This document shows, in pieces, positions 45,203 through 57,720 of a stretch of 64,000 bases of DNA (position 1 is the first letter of the stretch; each line of letters begins with the position of its first letter). Source of the stretch: Schistocephalus solidus (Eukaryota > Platyhelminthes > Cestoda > Diphyllobothriidea > Diphyllobothriidae); the NCBI GenBank assembly GCA_017591395.1, contig WEDG01001425.1, positions 1-64,000 of the forward strand. Reading direction: 5' to 3'. The notes under the pieces were generated by a model. It was not told where the DNA came from. It did not search any database and saw nothing but the letters and a program-made list of their open reading frames with translations. A program made the position numbers and the translations under genes.

Positions 45203-45640
45203 GAGGGGAGGCGAGGTGCGTCCGACGATCGCGTTATGGGACACACTCATTCGTTGTGCCCTGGGCTAAGGTCGGCTTCTAAGCGAGAAATGGTCATTCC
45301 CGCGCGCCACGTATTTGTCGAAAATGCCGTCCGGCAGGCTGTCTAGCCATCAAACTGCTTCACGTTGCTGACATTGTGCACCGACGTAAGCACAACACGG
45401 ACCCCTTACATATATCTTCCCTCCCTCAGCCAACCGGAATTGTGCAAACTCATGGTTTGTATGTTTGACAGCAAAACTGCGGTTGCTGACTAATATTCAG
45501 GCCATAAGCGTTCTCACATCTGATGGTATTGTGGCGGACCACAGCGACGAGAGATTTGGATTAATTATTTTTCTGGAGCCCTCCGGTGACGTTAAAATGC
45601 GTCACCTCCTGGTATTGTGAGTTCGTTTTTGAACTACTGG
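45203..45640 (+). repeat. Possible 3' LTR of the Gypsy remnant
   Basis: A polypurine tract (45,203-45,216) is followed by TG, the usual start of an LTR. The following ~420 bp has no coding match. No second LTR copy lies in the window, so the far end cannot be fixed. This is a suggestion only. Confidence 0.25.
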
Positions 45641-48058
45641 TGGCAGCTTTCAAACGGCGCCTATACAAAATTAATTAGGAAAGATTCAGTCCAAGGAACG
45701 CATTAATCTTTGAGGATTTAAGAAAAGCATAGATATTAAAACTGGCATATCTTCCATAAAGCAAACTAAGAAGGCTTGGTAACAATCTGTTGAGCTGAAC
45801 GCCTTGCAGCTGTGTTGTACACCGGCAGAATACCGGCTGCTGCCAATAAGAACCCTACTGTAACGTAGGAGCAATATTACCTAGTTTACTGTTGCCTATC
45901 TGACAGGAGAACGTTTGATTAAATTTGGGCAACATGCTACAACATAGGGAGACGAAATAAATTCTCGACGATGTTGCAGGTCCCCGGTCTCGTGCTCGTC
46001 TTCCCTCACCTGATTTTCTAACGAGTGTTTTTGCGGGTGATTTCGTGCCTGTCATCATTTACCGGTTTCTGCGTTCTTCGGCGTGTATTATCCAGACTAC
46101 CCGAACAGAAAGTATTTTTTACGTGTGACACAGGCATCAATCGCGACTGTGGCTGAAAAAACAATTATTTACCGTGTCGTCTTAAATATAAATATCTCAT
46201 CGGAGCAAAACAAAGGACTGTGTGAATGATAACAGATAAAATGCGTTTAAAACTGATACCCTCAGGCGTGTGATATGGAACTTAATTCACTAATAAGCAA
46301 ACTCTCTCGAGAGACGATAACCCGACGGAAAAATTCTGGCATACGAGGACTGAGGAATTTCAAGTAAATAAGAAAAATCCAGAGCAAACGACAATTATGG
46401 TCTGACCAGAACACAAACCAAAGTGAAACTACTAAAAAGGATCGAGAAGACCATGTTCCCTACACAATAAAATTTCCCATCTGAAAGGTTTAATTTTTGC
46501 AAATCAAAACATTTTGACTCACATTGAGAAGAAAAAAATGAGTAAAAGCCCATTGATCGAGGTCACGACTGGTTTTCATCCATACTATAAAATGGTAATT
46601 TCGAGCAGATCCTATATGTTTGTGTTACTGATCAAGCCGAGGATTCTCGGTTGGCAACTATATGACTGCAGGCAAGCGTTGTTTTAAGACGTTAAATTGG
46701 CAAAGCCTGTGATGCGTTCTTCAAATTGGTGATTTCATAAGTTAATCGACCAAACGGATCCTGATTTAAATTTTTCATCTTCAAAATTCTAGTTAGCACG
46801 TAACTGGCCTGGTTTGTCGAGAGATAAAATCGCTCTGGGTTCGAATACAGGTATGCCTGTAGTAAATATCAAAACTCGTTATCGGAAGCATTTTAACGTT
46901 TAATTTCAACTAGAGTTTCATAGTGGTCCCCATTTTCTATCCGACTTAAGCTTACATATGTGCAGCTATATCTTGATTTCAAACAGTCACTGTCATTTTC
47001 ACGACAACTGATTTTTTAAGTTAATAGCCAAACCAGTTTCTGAGCCCAACCACACAGAGATTGCAGTTTCGGAACAGAACTTAGTTTGTCCCTTAACTCA
47101 TGAATTTGAAGTAACAATAACTCCAGACTTATCTAGGAAAAATACTAAAATAGGAAGTAATATTTTAAGAAATACACCATCCATCAGACCTTGTTCAAAT
47201 TGAATGCCATCTAAATCGCCTTTTCATACCTTTCCTTTTTGAACGCAAAAGCAGTAAAAGGCTGCCTTTTTAAGTCAAAACCTGTTTACGAAAGTTGAAT
47301 ATACTCTATGGGATAAACATTCTAATTCATGATGGTCAATTACGCTGGACGTTTCTTGCGGCCAAACCTATTATTTATTTGACGCACTGGCAAGAGCATT
47401 GGACCAATATATTAGATTTACTTCAACCACCGGTCTCTTAATTAGATTCTTTGATCCTAAAGACTTTTTCAGCTCCCCGCTTATCCGTTAAGTGCAATGG
47501 GTAATATTTTAAGGTGTTTGGAACGGTCCATTTCCGATAAGTTGCGAATGAAATATGGAGTTCAGGGCATGGCTCACTGACTACAGCGAAGAGCGTATAA
47601 TTAGACTTGTCAGTCATATTATTATTGTTTATTTTTATAGACGCTATAATTTACTGAATTTTGCTTATGGAAGTATGTGTGTTTTGCTTATTTTATTATT
47701 CGCAAATTTATTTGCCATCTAACCAACAATAGAACACATATCAGATATTCAAATAATCTAAAACGTGCAATATTTATATCAGGTAGGAACTCTGATTAAC
47801 GATAAAACGAATGTACTATTGTATATGGTCCATTTGATGCCAACTGGCTCTGACATGGTCTGGGACCGGTCGATAAGACTCATAATATCTTTTCAACAAT
47901 TCCTTCAGAAGCTAAAAGACGAGGACGTTTATTTTCCCTGAACCCTGTAGATTGGAGTGTAAACTAATAAAATTATATACTCAAAAGCTTTCAGTAGTTT
48001 GAATTTAACAATATTCAATAATATGCCATATTCCTTTAACCCACTTGTGAAAAAGTCG
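45641..48058. other. Unassigned AT-rich sequence
   Basis: No gene, repeat match or RNA was identified. A B-box-like GGGTTCGAATAC at about 46,836-46,847 hints at a degraded tRNA-derived element. This is where the dense mosaic of recognisable blocks ends. Confidence 0.45.
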
Positions 48059-48144
48059 GTGGCCTTGGTGGGCTTCGAACCCACGAAATCAATGGGAGGT
48101 TTTTTTTACAGCCAACGCTCCTGCTAACTGATCAACGAGGCCAC
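48059..48144 (-). tRNA. tRNA-like sequence with degenerate anticodon arm (SINE head or pseudo-tRNA)
   Basis: On the minus strand an 86-base segment has a perfect seven-pair acceptor stem (GTGGCCT/AGGCCAC) and a perfect five-pair T stem closing TTCGAAG. It has a good B box (GGTTCGAAGCC) and an A-box region (GATCAGTTAGCAGGAGC). The anticodon arm is replaced by a run of eight A's that prevents a proper stem, and the spacing to the T arm is long. It is therefore unlikely to be a functional tRNA; a tRNA-derived SINE head or tRNA pseudogene fits better. Confidence 0.6.
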
Positions 48145-51100
48145 ACCGGGAGCCGTGAGTTTAATCACACTTGGGTCAAATTACACGCCCAGCCTACTGC
48201 AACGTATGGAATCCACAAATGCATCTAGGCAATATGCACTTTAAGGCATTTGGAATTGACCAAATTTAGTGCATTGCATTTAAAATTGTTTACATTTTAT
48301 TTTAGAGAACACTGCAGACCCTGATGGCTTATTAAACGATGATACTAGGACTAATTCTTAACTTATACCAATTTTTCAACAAACGTTTTCAATCAAACTG
48401 ATTCTAAGGCGAGTGTCAGATCATCTCCCCGGAATTTCATGCTTGAGAGTTGATGCAAGTTTGAATTTGACGTCAAAAGTGTGCATTATGCTAACACCTT
48501 GACAAGGTCATAAGTAAGGACAAATATACGACAACGTACTCTCATTATAATGGATTTTGACAACGGCGAGTCAACAAACTAGACTCCAAAAATATCACCA
48601 AAATGAGATAAAGAGTTATTTGTGGATTAAGAATTCCTTCAATGAAAAGATTTAAAGCAGGTGGAAAAGTCCGAAAATAAACATAGAAAACATATTTTGT
48701 TTGATTCATTTAACGAAATGTTTCAAGTATACATTGACTTTGGATTGCAGTTCAAATTTATGTGAGCGTTTTAGCACTATGAAACCCGGCTATGTAGGAG
48801 ACACCTTCAGCTGCAGCATGACGCAGAACGCAGCAGCCTATCTTATTAAAGCTTAACTTAACACTATGTAGAAAATGACTCCATTCGTAATAAAATGCTT
48901 ACTCGTTAATTTTTAATTGGCTTATAAGTTAAAATTTATTTTAAAGAAAAGATGCAAACAGATAGGTTTTTGCATAAATTTAGTAGCGCAGTACATCTAC
49001 TATTCTGATGAAGAATGAGAACACCAGGTGCTGGATAGGGATGTTGCCAAACGTGAGTTCAAGGCAGGGTTTAAAATTCTTCTGGATGTGGAAAAGTTTG
49101 CTACGAAACCAAGGAACACCCTTTCTTTATGGAGAAAGTTTGCAGAAGGGGTAATACGATACTAAATGAGTACAAAGCAACTTTGTATGGATGTTTTTTC
49201 TTATATTATGAATTATTATTTATAAGTGAATTAAAAGTAAATCGGAAATTATTCAAGTGTGTAAGCATTCAGTTTTTACAGAGCATTTTCTATGCATTCA
49301 GAAAAGGCGTTCATTTAAATTCAAATATATTGTCACATCTTAAAAAGCTTAATGATAGGCTGCACCAAAATAAGAGTTCAAACTCTACCCAAGTAATTCC
49401 TTTTAAGTGAGAAAACATTTCATTTCGTTTGATGTCATACGAATAGCGCAGCTTATATTAGGAATTCGTTTAAAGGTTCATGAGTTGCGGTGTTGGCATT
49501 ATGCTATGTTAGATAGAATGACTAATTTACTGTCACTCAACCCAGGAGGTCCCAAACAGGAACTGCGCACAAATTGCGTAAACAAGCAGATCGGAGAAGG
49601 CCCTCTGAGTTAGGTTCTTGTTAACTCTTCTTTTGCTTAGTTTCGGTCAGCAGGAAATGTGGTCAATCTGCCCGAACGCAACTCCTACGGAGGGAACAAA
49701 ACATGTTTTTTTCATTCTTGCTTCAAATTAAATCATTTTTTTGGACGTATTGGAGTAATTTGCTAGTTTTTGGGTAGTCTCGTGTTGCTAAAACTCTCTA
49801 TCAACCATGGCTGTTCGATCTAAAGAAGAGAGATAAATCTCTCGATCACGATTTCTGTCATTTGCCTGAATTTAATGAAAGACTTCAGATGTTTTCATTT
49901 TGTGACATGCTGCTATGGATTGAGCTGCAAAGGGCAATTGTGGACTGATTACCCCAGTGCGATGAATACCTTCAATTCTGAACGTTAACGAAATAATCCT
50001 CCCAAATGTACTTCACTATAAATCATATGTGACAAATGGTGATTTCTAAACACCATCTTATATTTACTTAAACATCTGCAATGGTTGTGCATCAAAAATC
50101 AAAGATGAATTTTAGTGTGACGGAGCAATTTGTGATATAAGGTGCCTGATGGTTATAGATATAGAATCAATAGGTACGAAGTGTCAATAAGGCTTTATGA
50201 TCATTTCCCTCATCGTGTTTTCATTTTGAACAAGTGTGTATAAAGATAGCATTGGCCACCATTGTCACAAAGGGTTGTGGCCCTTTTCTTACAACTTGTT
50301 CATGCCAAATTGCAATAAAAGTAATTAATGTTATAGAAAAACAGATAAGAAGGCTATTGCAACTTTTTACTTTTCGCGAAATCTTACGTGGTAAATTGAA
50401 GGTTATCCATACCAGACATGTTTATACTCAACACAAACGTTAATGGACATAACTTGGTTAATCTATTGCATTTTAAGCTGGAAAACTCTGGCATATTTGA
50501 GAATATGTGGTATGCAAATATTAGACGATTCACCATGTGGATAGCACACTTCGGAAAAATTTGGCTACACTCGCCGAAACATATTTGTTCATTTAAATTA
50601 TCCCATAATTCGCAATTCCTGGTTTTTTTCATATTCTTCCGGTAAATATTAAATTAAAGCGATTTCTTAAAAGGTTACTTATTTTAAAAAGGTTTTCTTA
50701 ATTGACAATAGGCTTATTTATTGCCGAATGTTTATTGCAGATTTTTGGTTATATCGGCATTATGTTTTGTTGATTTTGAACCAAGAACTTTTCACAAGCG
50801 CTTCAAGGACGATCTGAACCTCATTCTTAGCGATTACCAGAAATGCCTATAAAGAGATTTGAAGAAAACATCCTCTCAAAATACACAAAATGCCGTGTTT
50901 AGGATTTCCACTGACAATTCCATTTGTATTTATTAGTCACAGTTATAGTGATTTATCACTTTTTCGCAATTTGTCGCTTTTGTACAAAAGTTGTCATTGA
51001 ATAGCTGCTCAAAAGGGCTCACAATACTTTGCACAGGATTAGCATAATGACTTTTGCCTAAAGGTGCATTAACAAAAGATACCTACGATACTGTTTAAAT

Positions 51101-54100
51101 GCGTATTTCCAAGCCTTTAACAATCTCTGCATTCGAAGCTTTCGTAAAGCTCAGATACAACCTCTTTTCGAGTAAACACTTTGAGGAAGACGTGAGTTGC
51201 AACCGAATCAGTGCAAAAATAATTTTGAGCTTTTGGGATTGTCTGAGTTGGCAAACAATCAAGATGAAAAGTAGATTGTATTTGCGCTCTCAGGAAGATA
51301 CTTTAGCAGACTTTACCTAAATGTTCTCCCTTTAGAGAAGACAAAATACCTTAAATATGGAGAAGATTATAAAAATTATGAAATGTTTGTAAACAATTAT
51401 CTTTAAATTGACATTAAAATAAAAGCATACTAAGAACATTGGGTTTACAGTTGGACCTAAGATGCTTGATACGTTATGGAAAGTTTGTATTTTATACCCG
51501 AATACCGGCATAAATGCAAATGAACCGGTTTCTTATTTTTTACTGTTTACTATCTCTAAAACTTCCATTAGATTAGACCTATTTTAACTCCCATGAGCTT
51601 ATACAAGTTTGAATCTACCATTTTTCCCTACTAATGATTGATAATTTTAGAAAGTTACTCACATCCATTGCAACTATGTTACTTACGGATACTGATAGGG
51701 AACCAATATTTGATTTGCGGAATTTCCCTCTTTATTTATGCCATTTTCTCGTTTTATCGCTCCGTCCTAGCTGCCAACCTCAATTTTTCTAGATTTAATT
51801 GTCTGCATCACCTTTTATAGCTGTTTTTACTTTTCTGATAAAGAAAGAGACCACCAGGTGGCCGTTGAGGATGATGTCTCTGGGGTTTTGACACAATTTC
51901 AATCATTCAAATGCACACATCTGCTTGTGCGGCTTAGACGCCTGGCCTCTCTTTCTTGAGAAGCACAAGTTTTCACAGTTAAGTCTTATTCCCCAGAAGT
52001 TTAAGTACCACTTAGAAACCAGAATATATGTTACGGCAACTGAAATTCTGGCAAAAGCGTTTGAAAGGCATTTCTTTAAGTCGAGGATATTATGCAAACG
52101 TTGTCATTATAACGGAAGTAGGTAAACGCAATTGCAGTCTATATAAGTAAACCTTCTCTTTTGGATTTGCTCTCGTTATACTGATGCAGTTTTTTCTGTG
52201 AAAGGATTGTCTGAAAATAAACTGTAATATTACCAAGGCTTATATTTGTGTCCAACAGAAAAATTATTGGGTTTTGCTCGCCATTTATCCTGGCCAAATG
52301 CTGTAGTTAGCAATTTTGAGCTGTCAGTATGGAGTGGTCTGAGGAAAGTCTATTGTCTATGAGTAGTATTCAGCATGCACACATACCGGATACCTGGTCT
52401 CAGTGAAATCTTAACTTAAATAAATCTGTTATTCATGAATAGGTCAGGGCACATCCAGAAGTTACAATATTGGTTTGCATGAGGATTTTATACTCAAATG
52501 ACTTCAAGTACAATAACACGTAGCATGTGAGATGCCTAGAGACTTTATCCCTACAATTAATGTCTGCACCAAATTTAATGAATCACTGAAGTGGTCTGAG
52601 TTAATTTACGCATCCATGGTTAGCATAATGCAAAGTGCCATTCTCTTTGATCATCCCGAATACCCGATATAAGAATGTAAACCGCAAATTATCTATTATA
52701 TTTTTTATGGAGTTAGGAGATAAAAGATTGATTTAGACATTTTTTTACCGGTGCTGTAACTGCATGCGTTAACACCGACTACACATTAAAACGTTCTACT
52801 GAAAATAGTGAACTAATACAGCACTCCAAGGCAAATGCTTTTCTTATATTCAGACATTAAAGTTTCATATTTGTTTTCTGTATGACATAGAAAAATGAGT
52901 TAATTTAGCACAACAGGATAGAAAATATTCCTTTTTCAGTCAATTATCCCTAAAAACCTTCTTTAAAAATCCTCGTTTGTGAGAGGCTAGAGTAAATTTA
53001 GAAGGTGAAATGAAGAACAATAAACGTTTACTGTTAATATTGCGTAAAATGGCACGGAAAAAGTGTGCCGGTTGACCAATAATTGAGATAACGCCAGATA
53101 TTTCAAAAACATCGAAGAAAGAAGTGTCTGTTGACGCAAAATGTATGGTATTAGACAAGACCAGCATGTATCTTACATCGCTTCATCAAGATTGCTGGTA
53201 ATTGTTTTGGGATACGAACTGTGCACCTGTGTACCTTACGTGTGAGTATAAATCTCGTTGATAATTTTAAGACTGCGTTTGTTTGATGGAAAGCGTTCCG
53301 TTTGCATCTTGATGGAAAACTATGCTTCATGCATAGCCCCAGACGTCCAGTTGTGGTTTCTCAAGGGTGGTGACCAAATATGATATTAAGATTAATAGGA
53401 CAAGTAAAAGAGCTCAAAGTTGGACTAGAAAGAGCTACTTCTTAACTAAGATATGAATTGACAAAGCGTACCGACGAAGGTGTACAAGGACCAAAGCTGA
53501 TCGATAATAGCAAGCAACAAAATGTGAAAGCAGTCGCCAAATTTCCTTTTAGTAGAATTTAAGCACCGATTAATAAAACATGTATTCAAGTTGCATTAAA
53601 AGATTTCAGGAAGTGTTTGTCAGCGAAATTTGTAAATTATTTGATGAAAGCCAATCTGCTCGAATTTATATCGTTTGTAGGAAAACAACGTTTACTAAAC
53701 TATGTTTGAAAAACTGGAAAGTAGAGAACAGAACTATAAGTTGATTACTTTTCTACTGATCTGTATCTTCCAAGTTAAATTTATGGAAAAAACAATCTGA
53801 AATGAATAACCAAAATACTTTGCATTCATACTGCATATTCGGAGGCATATTTTGACAAAAATACAAAGAATAAATCTGATTTATTTTAAAGATTTTGACC
53901 ATACCATTAAATCATGAGCATAGAGGACATGGTCTATGTTTAAACAAATTCAATTTGCTCACGTGCTATTAACGTTTGAAAATCTGCGATTTATAAGATG
54001 CCGCAAAATTTCATATGCAAACCCAGGATTTTGGATAGACAATCAAAACCCAGTTGGTAAATGCCGCCATGGGCATACCAATATCTATGCTGTAGTGGAC

Positions 54101-55297
54101 TCTCTTGCTTCCCTAAAACAAATAACGAGGCTGTGGAGTTTCCCAGTAAAAAAAGAAGGAGATATGATATCCTTTTTTTCTGCAGGCAAAATCTGTAGAG
54201 CGAATAAACAGGTTTTTTAGCATTTTACTGCAAAAAATAGGTGCGAAATTAAAGCGACGTTAAATGTTTCATTTTATCAATGCAGTATGCATTTAGGCAT
54301 CGCCTTGCAGATTCATTTTTTGATTACAATTGTGGGCCATTATCAACTGAAAATGGCATCAGCAAGGTGGATATAAATCCAAAAAATAGGTCAATGATTA
54401 CAATGGCTTGCTTTATCCTTTAAATATAGATGGTTGACCATATGAATAGCGAAATTATGATGTACTGAAAGAATGAAAATATACGACGATTTAGTAAAGT
54501 AAACTCTCATAAGGTTTCATTAATTACATCGCAATTTCACTTATAAGCATGAAGTTTAAAAAAACGTCGCAAATTTCCTTTTAAAAAGTAATGTTATATC
54601 CATTAATCTTGTCAACTTTAATTTCTGGGTTGAGTTAGATAATCTTTCCTATGAGCTTATAATAAATCATAGAAAATCTTCTATATGACTGGGAATAAAT
54701 TTTTCAGAAATCCTATTTGTTCTTCCACTTTTCTTCTTAGAATACATTTAGGTGCCACAGCGAATTTGTCGTTAAAACTGCTCGCATTATCGTTAGGCTT
54801 CTAGGGAACAAGTTTGGCAAGCTGTATTTATCGAAACCTCGTCGGCTGAAAGCAATTCTGACCCCCTGCAAAATTAGGTTTTGCAAATGCTGAGTTAGCT
54901 GATATAAATGCGGTGAAATATAATAATTTAATTCAAGGATTATTCTTCTATCTTTTGTTCCTATCCTTAGGCAACAGATTAACCGCAGCATTTAGAGACG
55001 TCCATAGTCATTATTAAGTGAAAACGTCTAAATATGACAATGGAGTTTTGGCCAATATGACTTTTCTTTCCATAAAATATAGCCTAGGTACATAGAATCT
55101 AGGAGATAATATGCATTTGAGCAACCATTTACTGCAGATCTTTAAAAAAGACGGTATATAAAGCATTAAGGACAAATCCCAAAAAAAACTATTTATTAAA
55201 AAACTTTCCTTTTGAGTTTTTCATACAAAATAAAAGGTAGAGTTTACAGTTCGTGAAAAAATGGTTTCTATGAAATTTTGTTAAGTTTTGTAAACTT
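48145..55297. other. Unassigned AT-rich sequence
   Basis: No coding domain was recognised in about 7 kb. 50,690-50,960 faintly resembles module E ('aaaatacacaaaatg' and preceding blocks), suggesting an old copy. Open frames such as 49,129-49,410 (+) and 53,936-54,220 (+) have AT-driven composition and no motif. Confidence 0.45.
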
Positions 55298-55375
55298 TAA
55301 CCTCTTTGCCTAACGATTAATATTGGTGTCCGAATACTGAGGGCATGTTCGAGTACCGTGCGCCAACATTTTAGT
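55298..55375 (+). repeat. Degenerate tRNA-derived sequence
   Basis: The order of a tRNA head is visible: an A-box-like 'ttgcctaacgattaa', then 'gtccgaatactga' where an anticodon arm would be, then a B-box-like TGTTCGAGTACCG followed by 'tgcgcc'. No stable cloverleaf is formed. It is probably an old SINE head. Confidence 0.4.
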
Positions 55376-56329
55376 TACCACCTTATATCCTGTGGTTAGC
55401 ACTGGAGAGCATTGATTTACATGTACTTGGTATGTCTCCATCTCAAAATGTCGCTCGTATTCCAAAGTTAACTAGGATAGTAAATTATATGGTGACATTA
55501 TCCGACATCCCTCCATAGCTTTCGAACTCGTTAAAGTTTTGGTTGCGAAATTGTCAGCTGCGTGCTTCAAACTGATGTCATCTTCAGTCTATATCCATTT
55601 GCATACCACATTGTTCCACATGGAGAAATGGAACTTTCTATTCACTATAGGTGCGTTTTTAGTCTCTCATAACACACGTGGGCTGATCTACCAGTAATAC
55701 ACTTGACTCTAATGGGCAAAATTCTAGTCGTGGCTATGAAGCTATTTGATCTGTAAATTGTGTATGTTTTTATGAGTGATATTACTTTTTATTACGACCT
55801 ATTATTATGACAAGAAATGTAACGTTATTATTTCCATAGGCGAGCACAAAATATCCGTGATCAAATAAATAACTTCAACGGAATTGCCGGAACTATTTAT
55901 AGAACTAGACGTCAGGCCACTTAGGAATTAACAGGCTGCTAAATTTACATTTCAAGATTTAATATTGCTAGCTAGCTATTACCCGTGCTATCAATAAAAT
56001 GTATTCTGTAATTCCTGTTGACAGTTTAATGAATATAACTCTGTTATCCCACTGTGGTTGCTCTAAGTCCACTGGAATATCTATATCAACATTCCATCTG
56101 CACCTATTAACCTTTAAATAGACGTATTTACTCCAAGTTTGCGATCAATTTTTGTGGCAACAACAGTCGCCACTATTTCACACACTTGAAACTTTGGATT
56201 ATGAGTCTGAGAAAGAGGCATGAGTTAGCTCTGCACAGTTTCAAGTTTAGAGAGTGGGAATCATTTCCTAACTTCTTGCGAATCCGCTTAAACTTTGAGA
56301 ATGCCTTCCACATCATAAAGGTTTATATA

Positions 56330-56790
56330 CCCCGTCAAATTGGTTGACCAACGATAATCACATCCACGCCGCTGGGTAGGGATTGTCAACTTCAAATTCC
56401 TCCGCCACGTACCAGGAAACTTTACAAACAACTATTTGCTAAGCCTGTACCCCCTAAACGAGCCATGTGATAGATGCGCAGAACCATCTTGTAAAGGGAG
56501 ACCAGAGCACCATAGGCATCCGTCCGAATGTGCTCCAATAACAGATATCGCACCTTGGGGAGTTAAGGGGTTGCGGTAGTGGTATGGTGACTCACCAAAC
56601 ACCAGTGCCCTGTTCCAATTCCGGTGTTTACGACTTGGTAATGAGACATGGTCTTTGTGGTGGAGGAGCGAGTGCCGTATATGTAGTGCAAACCTAGTAA
56701 CACTTGAAAGTCATTCACGCGCAAGCCCGCGTTCCTATGCCACCGTGCTGTGGAGGACACGTTGGAAGTCATTGAATACGGCGTTCAGAG
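56330..56790. other. G+C-richer island of unknown nature
   Basis: Base composition rises clearly above the flanks. A minus-strand frame of 69 codons (56,772-56,563) is open across the richest part (TARWHRNAGLRVNDFQVLL and further). No motif or in-window match identifies it. It could be an inserted retroposon or a decayed exon. Confidence 0.35.
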
Positions 56791-57480
56791 TGTTGTATTT
56801 ATAAATTCTTCTTCAGTTTACCTCACTGGCCCTGAAACAACGCTGCTGTTTTCTGAAAGCTCCTATGGAATTCCATTCTGGCAGACGTGGCTAGCAGTTG
56901 CTGTCCTAGAACATATTTTACTTTTAAAATACTGAGGAAGTGCTTTGTACTTAGCGCACCATGATTTTAATAGAATCTTTAAGGTTTTTAACAAATCCCT
57001 AACGTACTGTGTTTGATTTTGAACCCCGAAAAGATCAATTAACAGAAAATACCAAGTAACATCCAAAACATCCTAAGTTACCCTTAACTTACAAATGCAA
57101 TATATTTTCTTTTCCATGACAACAGCTGCAAGTCCAGCGGAGCTTCGTTAATCACATTACCAAAGTCTGCTAGATCTTTGGTTTAAAAATAATTTGGTTA
57201 AAACCCCGAAGATACGTCATATAATATTTAGCAGTTTCAGCTATGAAAAGTGAAAATTCTCTTCCTGCTAAACTCGCACTTCTAGCATAGGTAACAAGAA
57301 AGCCTTCGTTACTTACTTCACGACTAACCCCCACTCCCACATCGTTAGGCACACGCCTCAAGATTTATGGATCATAACTGAATGCGTTGGTCGCTATTGT
57401 AGTTAAGAAAGACAAATATGGACAAATGAGTATACCGGGATGAAAATCAGACAACTTAAAACTGCTCACCGAAACTGTTT

Positions 57481-57666
57481 TTAGTTTTTTGCCAACGCTT
57501 CCAGGTGCTTGACCGGCTCTCCATCGTCAAGGTGTTTACAGCCAATATTGAGCAGACTTTTGAGTGACCGGTCTAACTTGTCGGCCTTTGATTGATCGAT
57601 TCTTTTCTTATTCGATGCCTTGGTTGTCGTACAGATGTTTGTGTAGCCTGAAGGCCACTGCCAACG
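57481..57666 (-). CDS. Possible terminal exon of an unrecognised gene
   Basis: On the minus strand a pyrimidine-rich tract and CAG at about 57,667-57,690 look like a 3' splice acceptor. They are followed by an open frame (about 60 codons) with a charged, helical-looking sequence (KKRIDQSKADKLDRSLKSLL, then CKHLDDGEPVKHLEALAKN) and a TAA at 57,481-57,483. Codon choice is less AT-driven than in nearby frames. No domain is recognised and no upstream exon was found, so this is tentative. Confidence 0.3.
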   Translation of the reverse strand, partial: RWQWPSGYTNICTTTKASNKKRIDQSKADKLDRSLKSLLNIGCKHLDDGEPVKHLEALAKN

Positions 57667-57720
57667 AATGAGAGAAAATTGATCAGTTGAACGCCAACAA
57701 GTTAGTCCAACTATTCGCAA

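Noticed and set aside
49129..49410. 93-codon plus-strand frame as a gene
   Set aside because: AT-driven composition, no domain, no splice or promoter support, and no related copy in the window.
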